DNA of 27,927 bases from JAAYZK01 sp964535025 (GCA_964535025.1 CAZHRW010000094.1:1-27927), one strand, 5' to 3'. Numbered from the stretch's first letter, positions 7,332-14,240 are shown. Notes: generated from the letters alone by a model not told the origin. Numbers and translations: made by a program.

Positions 7332-8789
7332 TCAGACCGGCAGGCGGGCCGCGCGAATCGGATGGTGCAGGGCGAAGCGGCGGACGCGGCGGCGCAGCGC
7401 GCGGCGGTGCGGGTCGGTGGGGGTGTCGCGGAGCCGCTGGCGGTCCAGCGTGGGGCGGAGGATGTCGTGCACGAGCCGCCTGTAGCGGCGGGTGAAGGTC
7501 TGATCGTCCATGGCGGTGAGGTTGACCAGGAACCCCGGCTGCTGCGGGTACGCGTAGCCGTCCCAGTGGGCCAGGCGTTTCTGGTCGTCGGTCAGCTCGT
7601 GGTAGATGGACGTGCCGGGCAGCGGCTGGAGCACCGCCACGCCCAGCGCGTCGACGCGGGCCCGGCGGATGAACGCGACGGTCGCGTCGAAGTCCTCGGT
7701 TGTCTCGCCGGGCAGGTTGACGAGGAAGTCGCCGAAGATGCGAAGGCCCGCCTCGCGGGTCAGGCGGACCGCGCGGCGGTTGAGTTCGACGGTGGTGTGC
7801 TTGTTCACGGCCTGCAGCATACGGTTCGAGCCGGACTCGAACCCGTACTCGATCTGGATGCACCCGGCGTCCCGCATCGTCTTGAGCAGGTCCGGCTGGG
7901 CCTGGTCGACCCGCAGACAGCCCGACCAGACGATCCGCTGGTCGAACCCTTCCCGCCGCAGGCCGTCACACAGGGCGCCCAGCCGCTCCGCATCGGCGCC
8001 GACCGTCTCGTCCTCGAACAGGATCGCCTCGACACCGTAGGTCTCCACGGCCCGTCGGACCTGCGCGAGGATACGATCGACGGAATGGAACCGCACGCCC
8101 AGCCCGGCCGTCACGTGCCCGGCGCAGAACCGGCACCGCCACGGGCAGCCGCGGGAGGTTCGCAGGTTCATCGCGCGGTACGTCCGCCAGCGGATCATCC
8201 ACGGGTTGGGCGAGGTGTAGTGGTCCATGTCGAACAGGTCGTAGGCGATCGGCTCGAACGCGTCGAGGTCGCGCTGCCGCCGCCGCGGCGGCGTGCGGAC
8301 GATCCCGCCGTCGCGCCGGAACGCGAGGCCCGCCACGTCGTCCCACGCGGCCCCGCCGGCCAGTTCGACCATGGTCGCCTCGCCCTCGCCGATCGCGACC
8401 AGGTCGACGTCGGGGCACTCGGCGAGCGTCTCGGCCGGCATCGCCGTCGGGTGCGGCCCGCCGGCGATGAGACGGACCTCCCCGGCGGCGGCGGCCTTGA
8501 TCATCGTCGAGAGCGTCTTGCACTCGCTCATCGCGGCCGTGGACACCGACAGGCCCACCAGGTCGGGCCGGAAGGTCTCGACCTGCTCGATGAGCCGGCG
8601 GTTCGCCGCGGCCCAGTTGAAACCGAGCCGCGCGAGCTGCTCGTCCCGCACGATCACCTGCACGTCGTGCCCGGCCGCCCGCAGTTGCGTGGCGATCTGC
8701 GCCACGCCGGACGGCACCCAGTGCGACAGGAACCGCCCCTGCGGCCACACGGCCGCCGGCGGCGTGAGATAGCTCAAGAGAATCTTCAT
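7332..8789 (-). CDS. B12-binding-type radical SAM protein
   Basis: A 485-aa protein with the two-domain layout of class B radical SAM enzymes. Residues 1-165 form a Rossmann-like cobalamin-binding-type domain (AGHDVQVIV, LVGLSVSTAAMSECKT, LIAGGPHPTAMPAE, LVAIGEGEATMVEL). The radical SAM core follows, with its iron-sulfur motif CPWRCRFC (Cys215, Cys219, Cys222). I see no DxHxxG, so if B12 binds it does so without the lower-ligand His, as in the BchE/HpnP-like group. Later blocks EYGFESGS and GDFLVNLPGETTEDF are standard for these enzymes. The start at 8789 has GGAGC upstream and a promoter candidate at 8808-8835. Such enzymes methylate or rearrange unactivated carbons in lipids, tetrapyrroles or natural products. 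Substrate is unknown, and the UroD-like neighbour does not prove a shared pathway. Confidence 0.82.
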   Translation of the reverse strand: MKILLSYLTPPAAVWPQGRFLSHWVPSGVAQIATQLRAAGHDVQVIVRDEQLARLGFNWAAANRRLIEQVETFRPDLVGLSVSTAAMSECKTLSTMIKAAAAGEVRLIAGGPHPTAMPAETLAECPDVDLVAIGEGEATMVELAGGAAWDDVAGLAFRRDGGIVRTPPRRRQRDLDAFEPIAYDLFDMDHYTSPNPWMIRWRTYRAMNLRTSRGCPWRCRFCAGHVTAGLGVRFHSVDRILAQVRRAVETYGVEAILFEDETVGADAERLGALCDGLRREGFDQRIVWSGCLRVDQAQPDLLKTMRDAGCIQIEYGFESGSNRMLQAVNKHTTVELNRRAVRLTREAGLRIFGDFLVNLPGETTEDFDATVAFIRRARVDALGVAVLQPLPGTSIYHELTDDQKRLAHWDGYAYPQQPGFLVNLTAMDDQTFTRRYRRLVHDILRPTLDRQRLRDTPTDPHRRALRRRVRRFALHHPIRAARLPV

Positions 8790-8807
8790 CGCATGCTCCG
8801 TCGGGCC

Positions 8808-8835
8808 ATTCTACCGTCGCGGGGCGGCGAGTAAA
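8808..8835 (-). promoter_or_regulatory. Candidate promoter for the radical SAM gene
   Basis: Minus strand TTTACT (8835-8830), 16 bp, TAGAAT (8813-8808). The predicted leader would be very short (about 13 nt), so this is only a moderate candidate. Confidence 0.35.
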
Positions 8836-9090
8836 CAGCCAGGCGACGAATCTCGACGCCCCTCCCCGCCGCGCGACAGGCCCCGGGCGGCGCTGCCGGT
8901 CTCGCGCCCGCCCGACGGCTGCCGACGTTGACGACCGAGACGGCATGGGCCTGTTCCTTCCCATGCGCTAATGGGAAGATCACAGCCGAACCGCCGGACC
9001 AAGTTGAAATCGAAAACGGTCATTATTCTTCGCAACCGATGTCAGCGCAATCGCTTGTAACGTGTGACCCGAGGCTTAACCGGACAGTGC

Positions 9091-9225
9091 TGATCTCAGA
9101 TCTCAAATCTCAGATCTCAAAATCTCAGATCTGAAATCTCAGATCCCAAATCTGACACTCTGCCACCTGCCCCTGACGGCTCTCACCTTGCGACGACGAA
9201 ATCTCACGTCTGAGATCCCCAGATT
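9091..9225. repeat. 14-15-bp tandem repeat upstream of the four-helix-bundle gene
   Basis: Four full units and a partial one: TCTCAGATCTCAAA (9094-9107), TCTCAGATCTCAAAA (9108-9122), TCTCAGATCTGAAA (9123-9136), TCTCAGATCCCAAA (9137-9150), then TCTGACA. A fifth diverged element, AAATCTCACGTCTGAGATC, lies at 9199-9217 and is an imperfect palindrome. The rest of the 8790-9326 gap shows no credible gene. Confidence 0.9.
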
Positions 9226-9326
9226 GACCCTTGCAACCCTTCCACCGTCCCTCCATACTCCTTCTTCCACCATGACTTCCACGGGCGAACGCCATGGTGT
9301 CAACACATTCGACAAGGGTGCGGACC

Positions 9327-9935
9327 ATGAAATACGACCGGTTCGAAGATCTCCCCTGCTGGAAGGCCGCCGTCCAACTCGTCACCGGCGTCTACGCCCT
9401 CACCCGGCATAGCACGTTCCGCCAGCGCGGCGACCTGGCCGACCAACTCCGCCGTGCCGCCTTGTCCGTGTCCAACAACATCGCCGAAGGCTTCGAACGC
9501 GGCTCAACCGCCGAACTGCTCGCCTTCCTCTACATCGCTCGCGGCTCCGCCGGCGAAGTCCGCTCCATGCTCCACGTCGCCGCCCGTCTCGCCGACGCCG
9601 GGTTGCTGTCCGCGCAGACCGCGCCTCGCCGCTCACAGGGGTCGGTCCCGAACGCTCAGACGTCGGATCCGGCCGCTCAGACGTCGGAGTTGACCTCCCG
9701 GATCGCCCAGCTCCGCGGCCTCGCCGAAAGCTGCTCCCGCCAGATCCGCGGCTGGGCGAACAGCCTCCAGAACACCGACATCGCCGGCCCGCGCCACCTC
9801 AACGACCGCACCCGCCGCGATTACGACCGAAAACAGTCCCTCGCCCGCTTCGAACTCGAAAACGCCCGCCTCCTCCACAAAGCCCACCCCACCCTCTACG
9901 GCGACCCCGACGCCCCACCCGACCAAGACCCGTGA
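9327..9935 (+). CDS. Four-helix-bundle protein (23S rRNA intervening-sequence/Avd-like family)
   Basis: A 202-aa protein of the four-helix-bundle family first seen in 23S rRNA intervening sequences and structurally like Avd of diversity-generating retroelements. The hallmark SNNIAEGFERGS is at residues 49-60, after the typical opening KYDRFEDLPCWKAAVQL. The ATG at 9327 is used because AAGGGTG precedes it; an in-frame ATG at 9294 has no such site. Normal members are about 120 aa. Here the loop between helices 3 and 4 (residues ~97-123) is expanded by a 21-bp in-frame repeat giving AQTSD/AQTSE, and there is a ~50-residue basic, helical C-terminal extension (GPRHLNDRTRRDYDRKQ). The gene is free-standing, not inside a 23S gene, and is bracketed by repeats. 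These proteins are basic and probably bind nucleic acid, but no role is proven for solitary copies. Confidence 0.85.
   Translation: MKYDRFEDLPCWKAAVQLVTGVYALTRHSTFRQRGDLADQLRRAALSVSNNIAEGFERGSTAELLAFLYIARGSAGEVRSMLHVAARLADAGLLSAQTAPRRSQGSVPNAQTSDPAAQTSELTSRIAQLRGLAESCSRQIRGWANSLQNTDIAGPRHLNDRTRRDYDRKQSLARFELENARLLHKAHPTLYGDPDAPPDQDP
9630..9688 (+). repeat. In-frame 21-bp repeat inside the four-helix-bundle gene
   Basis: CGCTCAGACGTCGGA occurs perfectly at 9653-9667 and 9674-9688, a 21-bp (seven-codon) period. Degenerate units precede it at about 9611 and 9630 (CGCTCACAGGGGTCGG). The CTCAGA core is shared with the flanking TCTCAGATCTCAAA units. Confidence 0.8.
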
Positions 9936-9975
9936 CCCCGCGACGCGGGCGACCCCGGCCGCCAGTCTGAATGAC

Positions 9976-10172
9976 CAGATCTCAAATCTGAGATTTCAAA
10001 TCCTCCGCCTCCCCTCGCCGGACCGCCCACATCCGGTCGTCCCCGCCGCCGCCTTCTCAGATCTCGAATTTCAAATCTGAGATTTCATATCTCCCCCCGC
10101 CCCTCGCGGGCCGGGCACCTCCGGTTGTCCCCAACGGGTGCTTTCTCAGACCGCAATCTCTCAGATCCCAAC
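9976..10172. repeat. Tandem ~89-bp repeat downstream of the four-helix-bundle gene
   Basis: Two head-to-tail units start with TCTGAGATTTCA at 9987 and 10076. Each holds a C-rich spacer with CATCCGGTCGTCCCC or CCTCCGGTTGTCCCC and ends in TTCTCAGA. Palindromic AT-rich boxes CAGATCTCAAATCTGAGATTTC (split: 9978-9999), 10054-10092 and 10144-10167 punctuate it. The boxes belong to the same family as the tandem units upstream of the gene. Confidence 0.75.
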
Positions 10173-10227
10173 CTGGACCCTTCACCATCGAACCGCCTGC
10201 CCCTCTCCGCCGCGATCGCACCAGCCT

Positions 10228-10256
10228 TGACGCCGCTCCGCCGGACGGCTACGCTG
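10228..10256 (+). promoter_or_regulatory. Promoter of the secreted unknown gene
   Basis: TTGACG (10228-10233), 17 bp, TACGCT (10251-10256), about 40 bp upstream of the ATG at 10297, which has AAAAGGAG before it. The same -10 sequence TACGCT occurs in the tRNA-Thr promoter. Confidence 0.55.
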
Positions 10257-10296
10257 ACATCATCGGTGTTGCCCACTCAGTGAAAAGGAGCGTGCC

Positions 10297-11745
10297 ATGC
10301 GAACCGGTCTGCAGATGATCCTGACCGCCCTGTGCCTGACGGTCGTCGCGTGGGGGCAGACGACGGAGCTGCCGCGGCGGTCCGGCGTGTCCCAGTATGG
10401 CATCACGTGGACGTTTGCCGAGCCGGCGCCCGTGGGCCAATTCGTCACCGGCGACTATTACGTCGTCGGACCCGTCACCGTCGCCGCCGTCGACCCGGCC
10501 CCCGGCGGCGTCGGCGAGGCGTTTCGCAACGGCTCGATGCTCAACCCGCCCGTGACCACCGCCCACGCCTACGACGGCCGCCTTCGCGGGTTCGATGCCG
10601 ACCAGGTCGTGCGGTTCCCGCTCGAGCTGTCGCCCGGCGATTCGCTGATCTCCGCCGTCAGCGGCGACGAGCCCCGGCAGAACCAGGTGCTGGCCAACCC
10701 GACCAAGGCCCGCGAGACCTCGCCGCTCAAGACGCTCGCCGTCCTGACCTGCCTGGCCGCGCCCGCCCCGGCCGATGCGTTCCGCCCGGGCTACTGCGAC
10801 CGCGCGAAGGACACGCTCTACCGCGCCGGCGACGTCCGGTGGGACCGCCTCAAGGCCGTCGAGCCGGTCGCCGTCGCCGAGGTACCGTTCTGGGCGACGC
10901 GGGCGGAGAACGCCTACACGGTTGTCGACGGTGTGCCGTCCCTGAAATGGGCCGAGCGGCTGTTCGAGCGGCCGTGGGTCGATCACGTGTACGGCTGGCA
11001 CAGCCGCGAGCTGCACGCCTGCGAGAACATGCCCGGCTACGGCCGCGAGGTCGGACGTGCGGTGTCGTACGCGGCCTTGCTGGTCAACTGCGATTTCCCG
11101 CTCGAGCAGAAGCGCACGCTTGCCCTGCGGCTGATCCAGGTGGGGATCGACAACGGGTCGGTCGCCACGCGGGGCAAGCGCGGCTCGGCGGGCGGGTGGC
11201 CGGCGGCCGGGGGGTTCGGCAACGGGCGGAAGCTGCCGATCGTCTTCGCCGCGATCATGCTCGACGATTCGCGGATGAAGAAGCTGAAGACCTACGCCGG
11301 CGAGGCGTCGTTCGGCGAGGACGAGCACACCGAGTTCGGCCGCTCCTGGACGGGCGCGACGGTGCGCTTCACCGGCCAGTACCCGCTGATCGGCGATCGC
11401 CAGAAGGACCGCGGCCCCTACGAGCACCTGCCGCCCGAGCAGTGGCCGGGCCCGCGCAAGAGCATGTCCGAAGGCTACCGCCGCTGCTGCACCTCGATCT
11501 GCTGGGTCGGCCAGGCGCTGGCGATGCGGCTGATGGACGCCGAGCAGCTCTGGGACCACGATGCCTGGTTCGTCTACGTCGACCGCTGGATGCACCAGGA
11601 CGACACCGACGCCGTCGCCCGCATCCGCGCCGTCCACGGCGACGTCGGCGTCCGCCAGGGCTCCACCGCCTTCGACCCCTGGATCGACGCCATGTGGGCC
11701 CGCTACCGCCCCACGCTCGACCCCCCGCCGGACGGGTGGAAGTAG
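10297..11745 (+). CDS. Secreted protein of unknown function (482 aa)
   Basis: A 482-aa protein that I do not recognise. It starts with a clear Sec signal peptide (short basic start MRTGLQ, hydrophobic MILTALCLTVVAWG, probable cleavage after residue ~20), so it is exported. The next ~100 residues (SQYGITWTFAEPAPVGQFVTGDYYVVGPVTV) look beta-rich. The remainder is a mix of helices with many aromatic residues and Cys (CRCC-like RRCCTSICW around 405-412), reminiscent of an alpha-helical toroid or an autonomous enzyme domain, but I see no certain catalytic motif. AAAAGGAG lies seven bases before the ATG and a promoter at 10228-10256 supports the start. It stands alone between the repeat block and a non-coding region. 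A role in extracellular polysaccharide handling would fit the neighbourhood but is a guess. Confidence 0.8.
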   Translation: MRTGLQMILTALCLTVVAWGQTTELPRRSGVSQYGITWTFAEPAPVGQFVTGDYYVVGPVTVAAVDPAPGGVGEAFRNGSMLNPPVTTAHAYDGRLRGFDADQVVRFPLELSPGDSLISAVSGDEPRQNQVLANPTKARETSPLKTLAVLTCLAAPAPADAFRPGYCDRAKDTLYRAGDVRWDRLKAVEPVAVAEVPFWATRAENAYTVVDGVPSLKWAERLFERPWVDHVYGWHSRELHACENMPGYGREVGRAVSYAALLVNCDFPLEQKRTLALRLIQVGIDNGSVATRGKRGSAGGWPAAGGFGNGRKLPIVFAAIMLDDSRMKKLKTYAGEASFGEDEHTEFGRSWTGATVRFTGQYPLIGDRQKDRGPYEHLPPEQWPGPRKSMSEGYRRCCTSICWVGQALAMRLMDAEQLWDHDAWFVYVDRWMHQDDTDAVARIRAVHGDVGVRQGSTAFDPWIDAMWARYRPTLDPPPDGWK

Positions 11746-11843
11746 GGACGGGACCCCCGGCCGGCGCCGTTGCGGCCCGCCGGCGCTGCGGGGCGTGTCG
11801 GACATGCGCTGCGAATGTCATTGACGCGCTCCCGTCTCCGCTG

Positions 11844-11873
11844 AAAAAAAGCCCACGCAATGCTTACGTGGGC
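11844..11873 (-). terminator. Intrinsic terminator of the candidate ncRNA
   Basis: Read on the minus strand: GCCCACG, a nine-base loop, CGTGGGC, then seven T. The seven-pair GC-rich stem (11873-11851) runs directly into the T tract (11850-11844). Confidence 0.85.
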
Positions 11874-12132
11874 GCCGTTCGAACACGTCACGCCTGCGAC
11901 GCGGACCACACGCGGGCCCCGGATGATCGTTTTGAATGGTCGCACGCGCTGGCGCCATCGACTTGCGCAAGGATTGCGTGGGCGTTTCTCGGGGGAGATC
12001 CGGACCGTGGTGTGATGGTCGTCGCTGCGTGGCGTGTGGGGCAGGTTCGCGACGACGTCACGTCCGCGATGCGGACCGCACGGGCATCCGCAGCCGTTGA
12101 CGTGGTCGACCCCGGACCGCCCCGTGGTGAGA
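11844..12132 (-). ncRNA. Candidate structured non-coding RNA (~290 nt)
   Basis: On the minus strand an excellent promoter (12167-12139) is followed ~290 nt later by an intrinsic terminator (11873-11844), with no convincing coding sequence between them: the open frame across it has no ribosome binding site after the promoter and would read through the terminator. The interval contains strong stems, for example TCGCG-GACG-TGA-CGTC-GT-CGCGA within about 12046-12068. It also contains a 25-bp element present twice (plus-strand coordinates 12055-12079 and 11885-11909, 21 of 25 identical), each preceded by GTTCG. I looked for signatures of tmRNA, RNase P RNA, SRP RNA and 6S RNA and did not see them. 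It is either a new sRNA or a known class too diverged for me to recognise. Confidence 0.6.
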
Positions 12133-12138
12133 CGTGCT

Positions 12139-12167
12139 ATTATAGCCCGTTCATGCCCCAATGACAG
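12139..12167 (-). promoter_or_regulatory. Strong promoter of the candidate ncRNA
   Basis: Minus strand CTGTCA (12167-12162), exactly 17 bp, then a perfect TATAAT (12144-12139). It is one of the best promoters in the window and is not followed by a credible start codon with a ribosome binding site. Confidence 0.7.
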
Positions 12168-12266
12168 AAAGTGCATCCAAACCGTCATATTGTACACAAG
12201 ACTGTCCATAATCTAACGTCCAGGGCAATGATGTGAAGGGATGTCTTAATAAAGTAAGAGGCTACC

Positions 12267-12383
12267 ATGAATAATGTGATTCGCCACTTCCGCCGCCGCC
12301 CGGAGCGGGAAACGGTCGTGAAGAAACTGACGGAGGCCCTTAAAGAAACCGTGGTATGGCTTAACAAGCTTCGCCCTTGTTGA
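12267..12383 (+). CDS. Possible 38-aa small protein or gene remnant
   Basis: A short frame starting MNNVIRHFRRRPERE and ending LKETVVWLNKLRPC, with AAGAGG five bases upstream of the ATG. It is basic at the N-terminus and then amphipathic-helical. The ALKETVVWLNKL stretch resembles the third helix of four-helix-bundle (IVS-type) proteins, where a similar ETxYWL pattern is common, so it may be a remnant of such a gene rather than an intact small protein. It sits in an AT-richer, repeat-laden stretch downstream of the candidate ncRNA promoter but on the opposite strand. Evidence for translation is weak. Confidence 0.35.
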   Translation: MNNVIRHFRRRPERETVVKKLTEALKETVVWLNKLRPC

Positions 12384-12476
12384 AACGATCCTGCACCAGG
12401 GGCGCAGGTTATTAAGGCCGGCATGAACAATCTGCTCGCGGCGCCGCCGCGGGAGGACCTTGTGTCAAGTGGGGCA

Positions 12477-12698
12477 AGCTGGGCAGGATCGCGTGAGTGG
12501 GGGAGCTGGGCAGGATGCAAGGCGCGCGCATCTATAGAGGGACGGAATAGGTCGAAAACCCGCGATTGCGGGGATTGTGGCGTTAAGCTGGGTACTGTGC
12601 ACGAGCTGGGGGTTTTGAGTGTTCGGAGAATTCGGAGAATTCGGGTTTTATGCCGTTTAAACTGGGTAAACTGTGGGATTATTCGGGTTTTGTGCCGT
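12477..12698. repeat. Short direct repeats in a non-coding, AT-richer stretch
   Basis: AGCTGGGCAGGAT is repeated exactly at 12477-12489 and 12504-12516. TTCGGAGAA is repeated in tandem at 12622-12639. ATTCGGGTTTTRTGCCGT is repeated at 12639-12656 and 12681-12698 (one mismatch, 42-bp period). An 11-G run lies at 12787-12797. I see no credible gene between 12384 and the tRNA at 12909. Confidence 0.75.
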
Positions 12699-12813
12699 CC
12701 TTTGGGGCCCCGGACGGGGAGGGTTCGGGGGCGATAGTGTCCCTGGATACGCAAGCCGTGCAACGTGCGCGAATTGCGGCCCGATAGGGGGGGGGGGATC
12801 AATCGCGGATCTT

Positions 12814-12834
12814 AAATCTCAAAATCTGAGATTT
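12814..12834. repeat. Isolated palindromic repeat box near tRNA-Thr
   Basis: AAATCTCA-AAATC-TGAGATTT is a perfect eight-base inverted repeat, the same family as the boxes around the four-helix-bundle gene. It lies about 75 bp beyond the 3' end of the tRNA and could also act as a weak processing or termination hairpin. Confidence 0.7.
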
Positions 12835-12908
12835 CATGTTGAAATGACTCCGAGACCTGCCCGCCGCGCCGAGGGGGGGGCTGGCGGTCCGTGTGAGGCG
12901 GGCGTGAC

Positions 12909-12980
12909 AGCCAGCGGAGGGAATCGAACCCACAACCGCCGCTTTACAAAAGCGGTGCTCTACCGTTGAGCTACGCTGGC
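12909..12980 (-). tRNA. tRNA-Thr (anticodon TGT)
   Basis: The 72-nt minus-strand sequence folds as a full cloverleaf. The acceptor stem is GCCAGCG/CGCTGGC with discriminator T. The D arm is GCTC/GAGC. The anticodon stem is CCGCT/AGCGG around the loop TTTGTAA, giving anticodon TGT for ACA. The T arm is GTGGG-TTCGATT-CCCTC with one T-T mismatch at the second pair. CCA is not encoded. Confidence 0.93.
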
Positions 12981-13019
12981 GATGCAGGCCGTCCCGGTCG
13001 GGCGGGCGCGGCCAATGGT

Positions 13020-13048
13020 AGCGTATCCTCTGCAGCGGCACCGGTCAA
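13020..13048 (-). promoter_or_regulatory. Promoter of tRNA-Thr
   Basis: Minus strand TTGACC (13048-13043), 17 bp, TACGCT (13025-13020), giving a ~33-nt leader before the mature tRNA 5' end. Confidence 0.6.
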
Positions 13049-13081
13049 GACGAAGCGCCGCCCGGCGGTCACAAGGCCCTT

Positions 13082-13109
13082 TTGTCGGGCGGGGGCGAGG
13101 CGGTATGAT
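13082..13109 (+). promoter_or_regulatory. Promoter of the AMMECR1 gene
   Basis: TTGTCG (13082-13087), 16 bp, TATGAT (13104-13109), about 27 nt upstream of the ATG at 13143 and just before the GAGGAGAAGG ribosome binding site. Confidence 0.5.
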
Positions 13110-13142
13110 GGGGGCTGGTAGACACTTCGAGGAGAAGGTGCG

Positions 13143-13691
13143 ATGGCCCTGACACCCGATGAACAACGCGAACTGGGCAAGCTGGCCCGCCAGGCGATGC
13201 GGCACGCCGTCGCCGGGGACGAGTTTCCGCAAGTGATGCTCTACGATGGGGTTCTTGGCATGCCGCGAGGGTGCTTCGTCACGCTGACCCGCCAGGGCCA
13301 GCTGCGGGGGTGCATCGGGACATTCTCGCCTCGCGGGCCGCTGGCGGAGATGGTCGCGCAGATGGCCGTGCAGGCCTGCCGCGACCCGCGATTTCGCTTC
13401 AACCCCATTACGCCGGGGGAGTTGTCGAACCTTGACGTGGAGATCTCGGTGCTGAGCCCGCTGGAGGTCGTCGACGACCCCATGGCCATACGCATCGGCA
13501 CCCACGGGATTTACATCACGCAGGGCCTGCGGTCCGGCTGCTTCCTGCCGGAGGTGGCCACCGACCAGGGCTGGGGGGTCGAGGAGTTCCTCACCCAGTG
13601 CTGCGCCGGCAAGGCCGGGCTGGCGCCCGATGCGTGGAAGGACCCCGAGACGAAGGTGATGGTCTTCACCACCGAAAAGTTCGGCGTCTGA
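13143..13691 (+). CDS. amrA: AMMECR1 domain protein (AmmeMemoRadiSam system protein A)
   Basis: A 182-aa protein that is one AMMECR1 domain. It shows the invariant LRGCIG at residues 54-59, the preceding aromatic/Gly strand (GMPRGCFVTLTRQGQL), the helix ARDPRF-like block QACRDPRFRF and the LDVEISVLSPLE strand, all in the family order. The start has GAGGAGAAGG just upstream. In many bacteria and archaea AMMECR1 occurs with a Memo-like dioxygenase and a radical SAM protein (AmmeMemoRadiSam system). No Memo gene or matching radical SAM gene is next to it here; the radical SAM at 7.3-8.8 kb is a different, B12-type subclass. The biochemical role of AMMECR1 is not settled, so only family membership is claimed. 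The symbol is the family label, not proof of function. Confidence 0.85.
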   Translation: MALTPDEQRELGKLARQAMRHAVAGDEFPQVMLYDGVLGMPRGCFVTLTRQGQLRGCIGTFSPRGPLAEMVAQMAVQACRDPRFRFNPITPGELSNLDVEISVLSPLEVVDDPMAIRIGTHGIYITQGLRSGCFLPEVATDQGWGVEEFLTQCCAGKAGLAPDAWKDPETKVMVFTTEKFGV

Positions 13692-13766
13692 CGCCGTCGG
13701 CGGCGAATCGCAATTCACGGAATAATCAATTCTTAACGCTACAGACGGCCGCCGGATGGGGGGGTG

Positions 13767-14240
13767 TCACTTCTTACCCATCGCCCGCTGGCGTCGGAAG
13801 AAGTCGGTGAGCAGCGCCGCGCAGTCGCCGGCCAGGATGCCGCCGAGCACGTCCGGCCGGTGGTTCAGGCGGGGGTCGGCCAGGAGGTGGTAGAGCGTCT
13901 CGACGGCCCCGGCCTTGGGGTCGGCGGCGCCGTAGACGACCGCGTCGAGGCGGGCCAGGATGATGGCGCCGGCGCACATAACACACGGTTCCAGCGTGAC
14001 GTACAGCGTGCACCCGGTCAGCCGCCAGTCGCCGACGGCCGCGGCGGCGGCGCGGATGGCCAGCAGCTCGGCGTGGGCGACCGGGTCGTTGTCGGCCGTC
14101 CGGCGGTTGCCCGCGCGGGCGATGATCCGCCCGGCGCGGACGATCACCGCGCCGATCGGCACGTCGCCGGCGGCCTCGGCGCGGCGGGCCTCGGCGAGCG
14201 CCTCGCGCATAAACCCTTCGTGGGCCGTTGATTCGCTCAC
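13767..14240 (-). CDS. tadA: tRNA(adenine34) deaminase
   Basis: TadA converts the wobble adenosine of tRNA-Arg(ACG) to inosine. The 157-aa protein has the zinc-deaminase motifs HAE (His56, Glu58) and PCVMC (Cys86, Cys89), the PIGAVIV strand and the NDPVAHAELLAIR segment that separate TadA from cytidine deaminases. The GTG start at 14240 overlaps the stop of the upstream 91-aa gene in a GTGA arrangement, indicating translational coupling. An ATG ten codons later is possible but would remove the first helix. Length and motifs are normal. Riboflavin-type deaminases (RibD) are excluded by the short length and the TadA-type C-terminus (FFRRQR). Confidence 0.92.
   Translation of the reverse strand: MSESTAHEGFMREALAEARRAEAAGDVPIGAVIVRAGRIIARAGNRRTADNDPVAHAELLAIRAAAAAVGDWRLTGCTLYVTLEPCVMCAGAIILARLDAVVYGAADPKAGAVETLYHLLADPRLNHRPDVLGGILAGDCAALLTDFFRRQRAMGKK

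Noticed and set aside
9091..9155. CRISPR array
   Set aside because: Units are only 14-15 bp, directly adjacent with no unique spacers, and no cas gene is near.
10249..11805. 518-aa minus-strand open frame opposite the secreted protein
   Set aside because: The plus-strand gene has signal peptide, promoter and ribosome binding site; the minus frame has none of these.
11844..12132. tmRNA, RNase P RNA, SRP RNA or 6S RNA
   Set aside because: The conserved core sequences of these RNAs are not seen, and there is no tRNA-like end for tmRNA.
11703..12209. 168-aa minus-strand frame through the candidate ncRNA
   Set aside because: Its start lies upstream of the promoter at 12139-12167, there is no ribosome binding site, and it reads through the terminator at 11844-11873.
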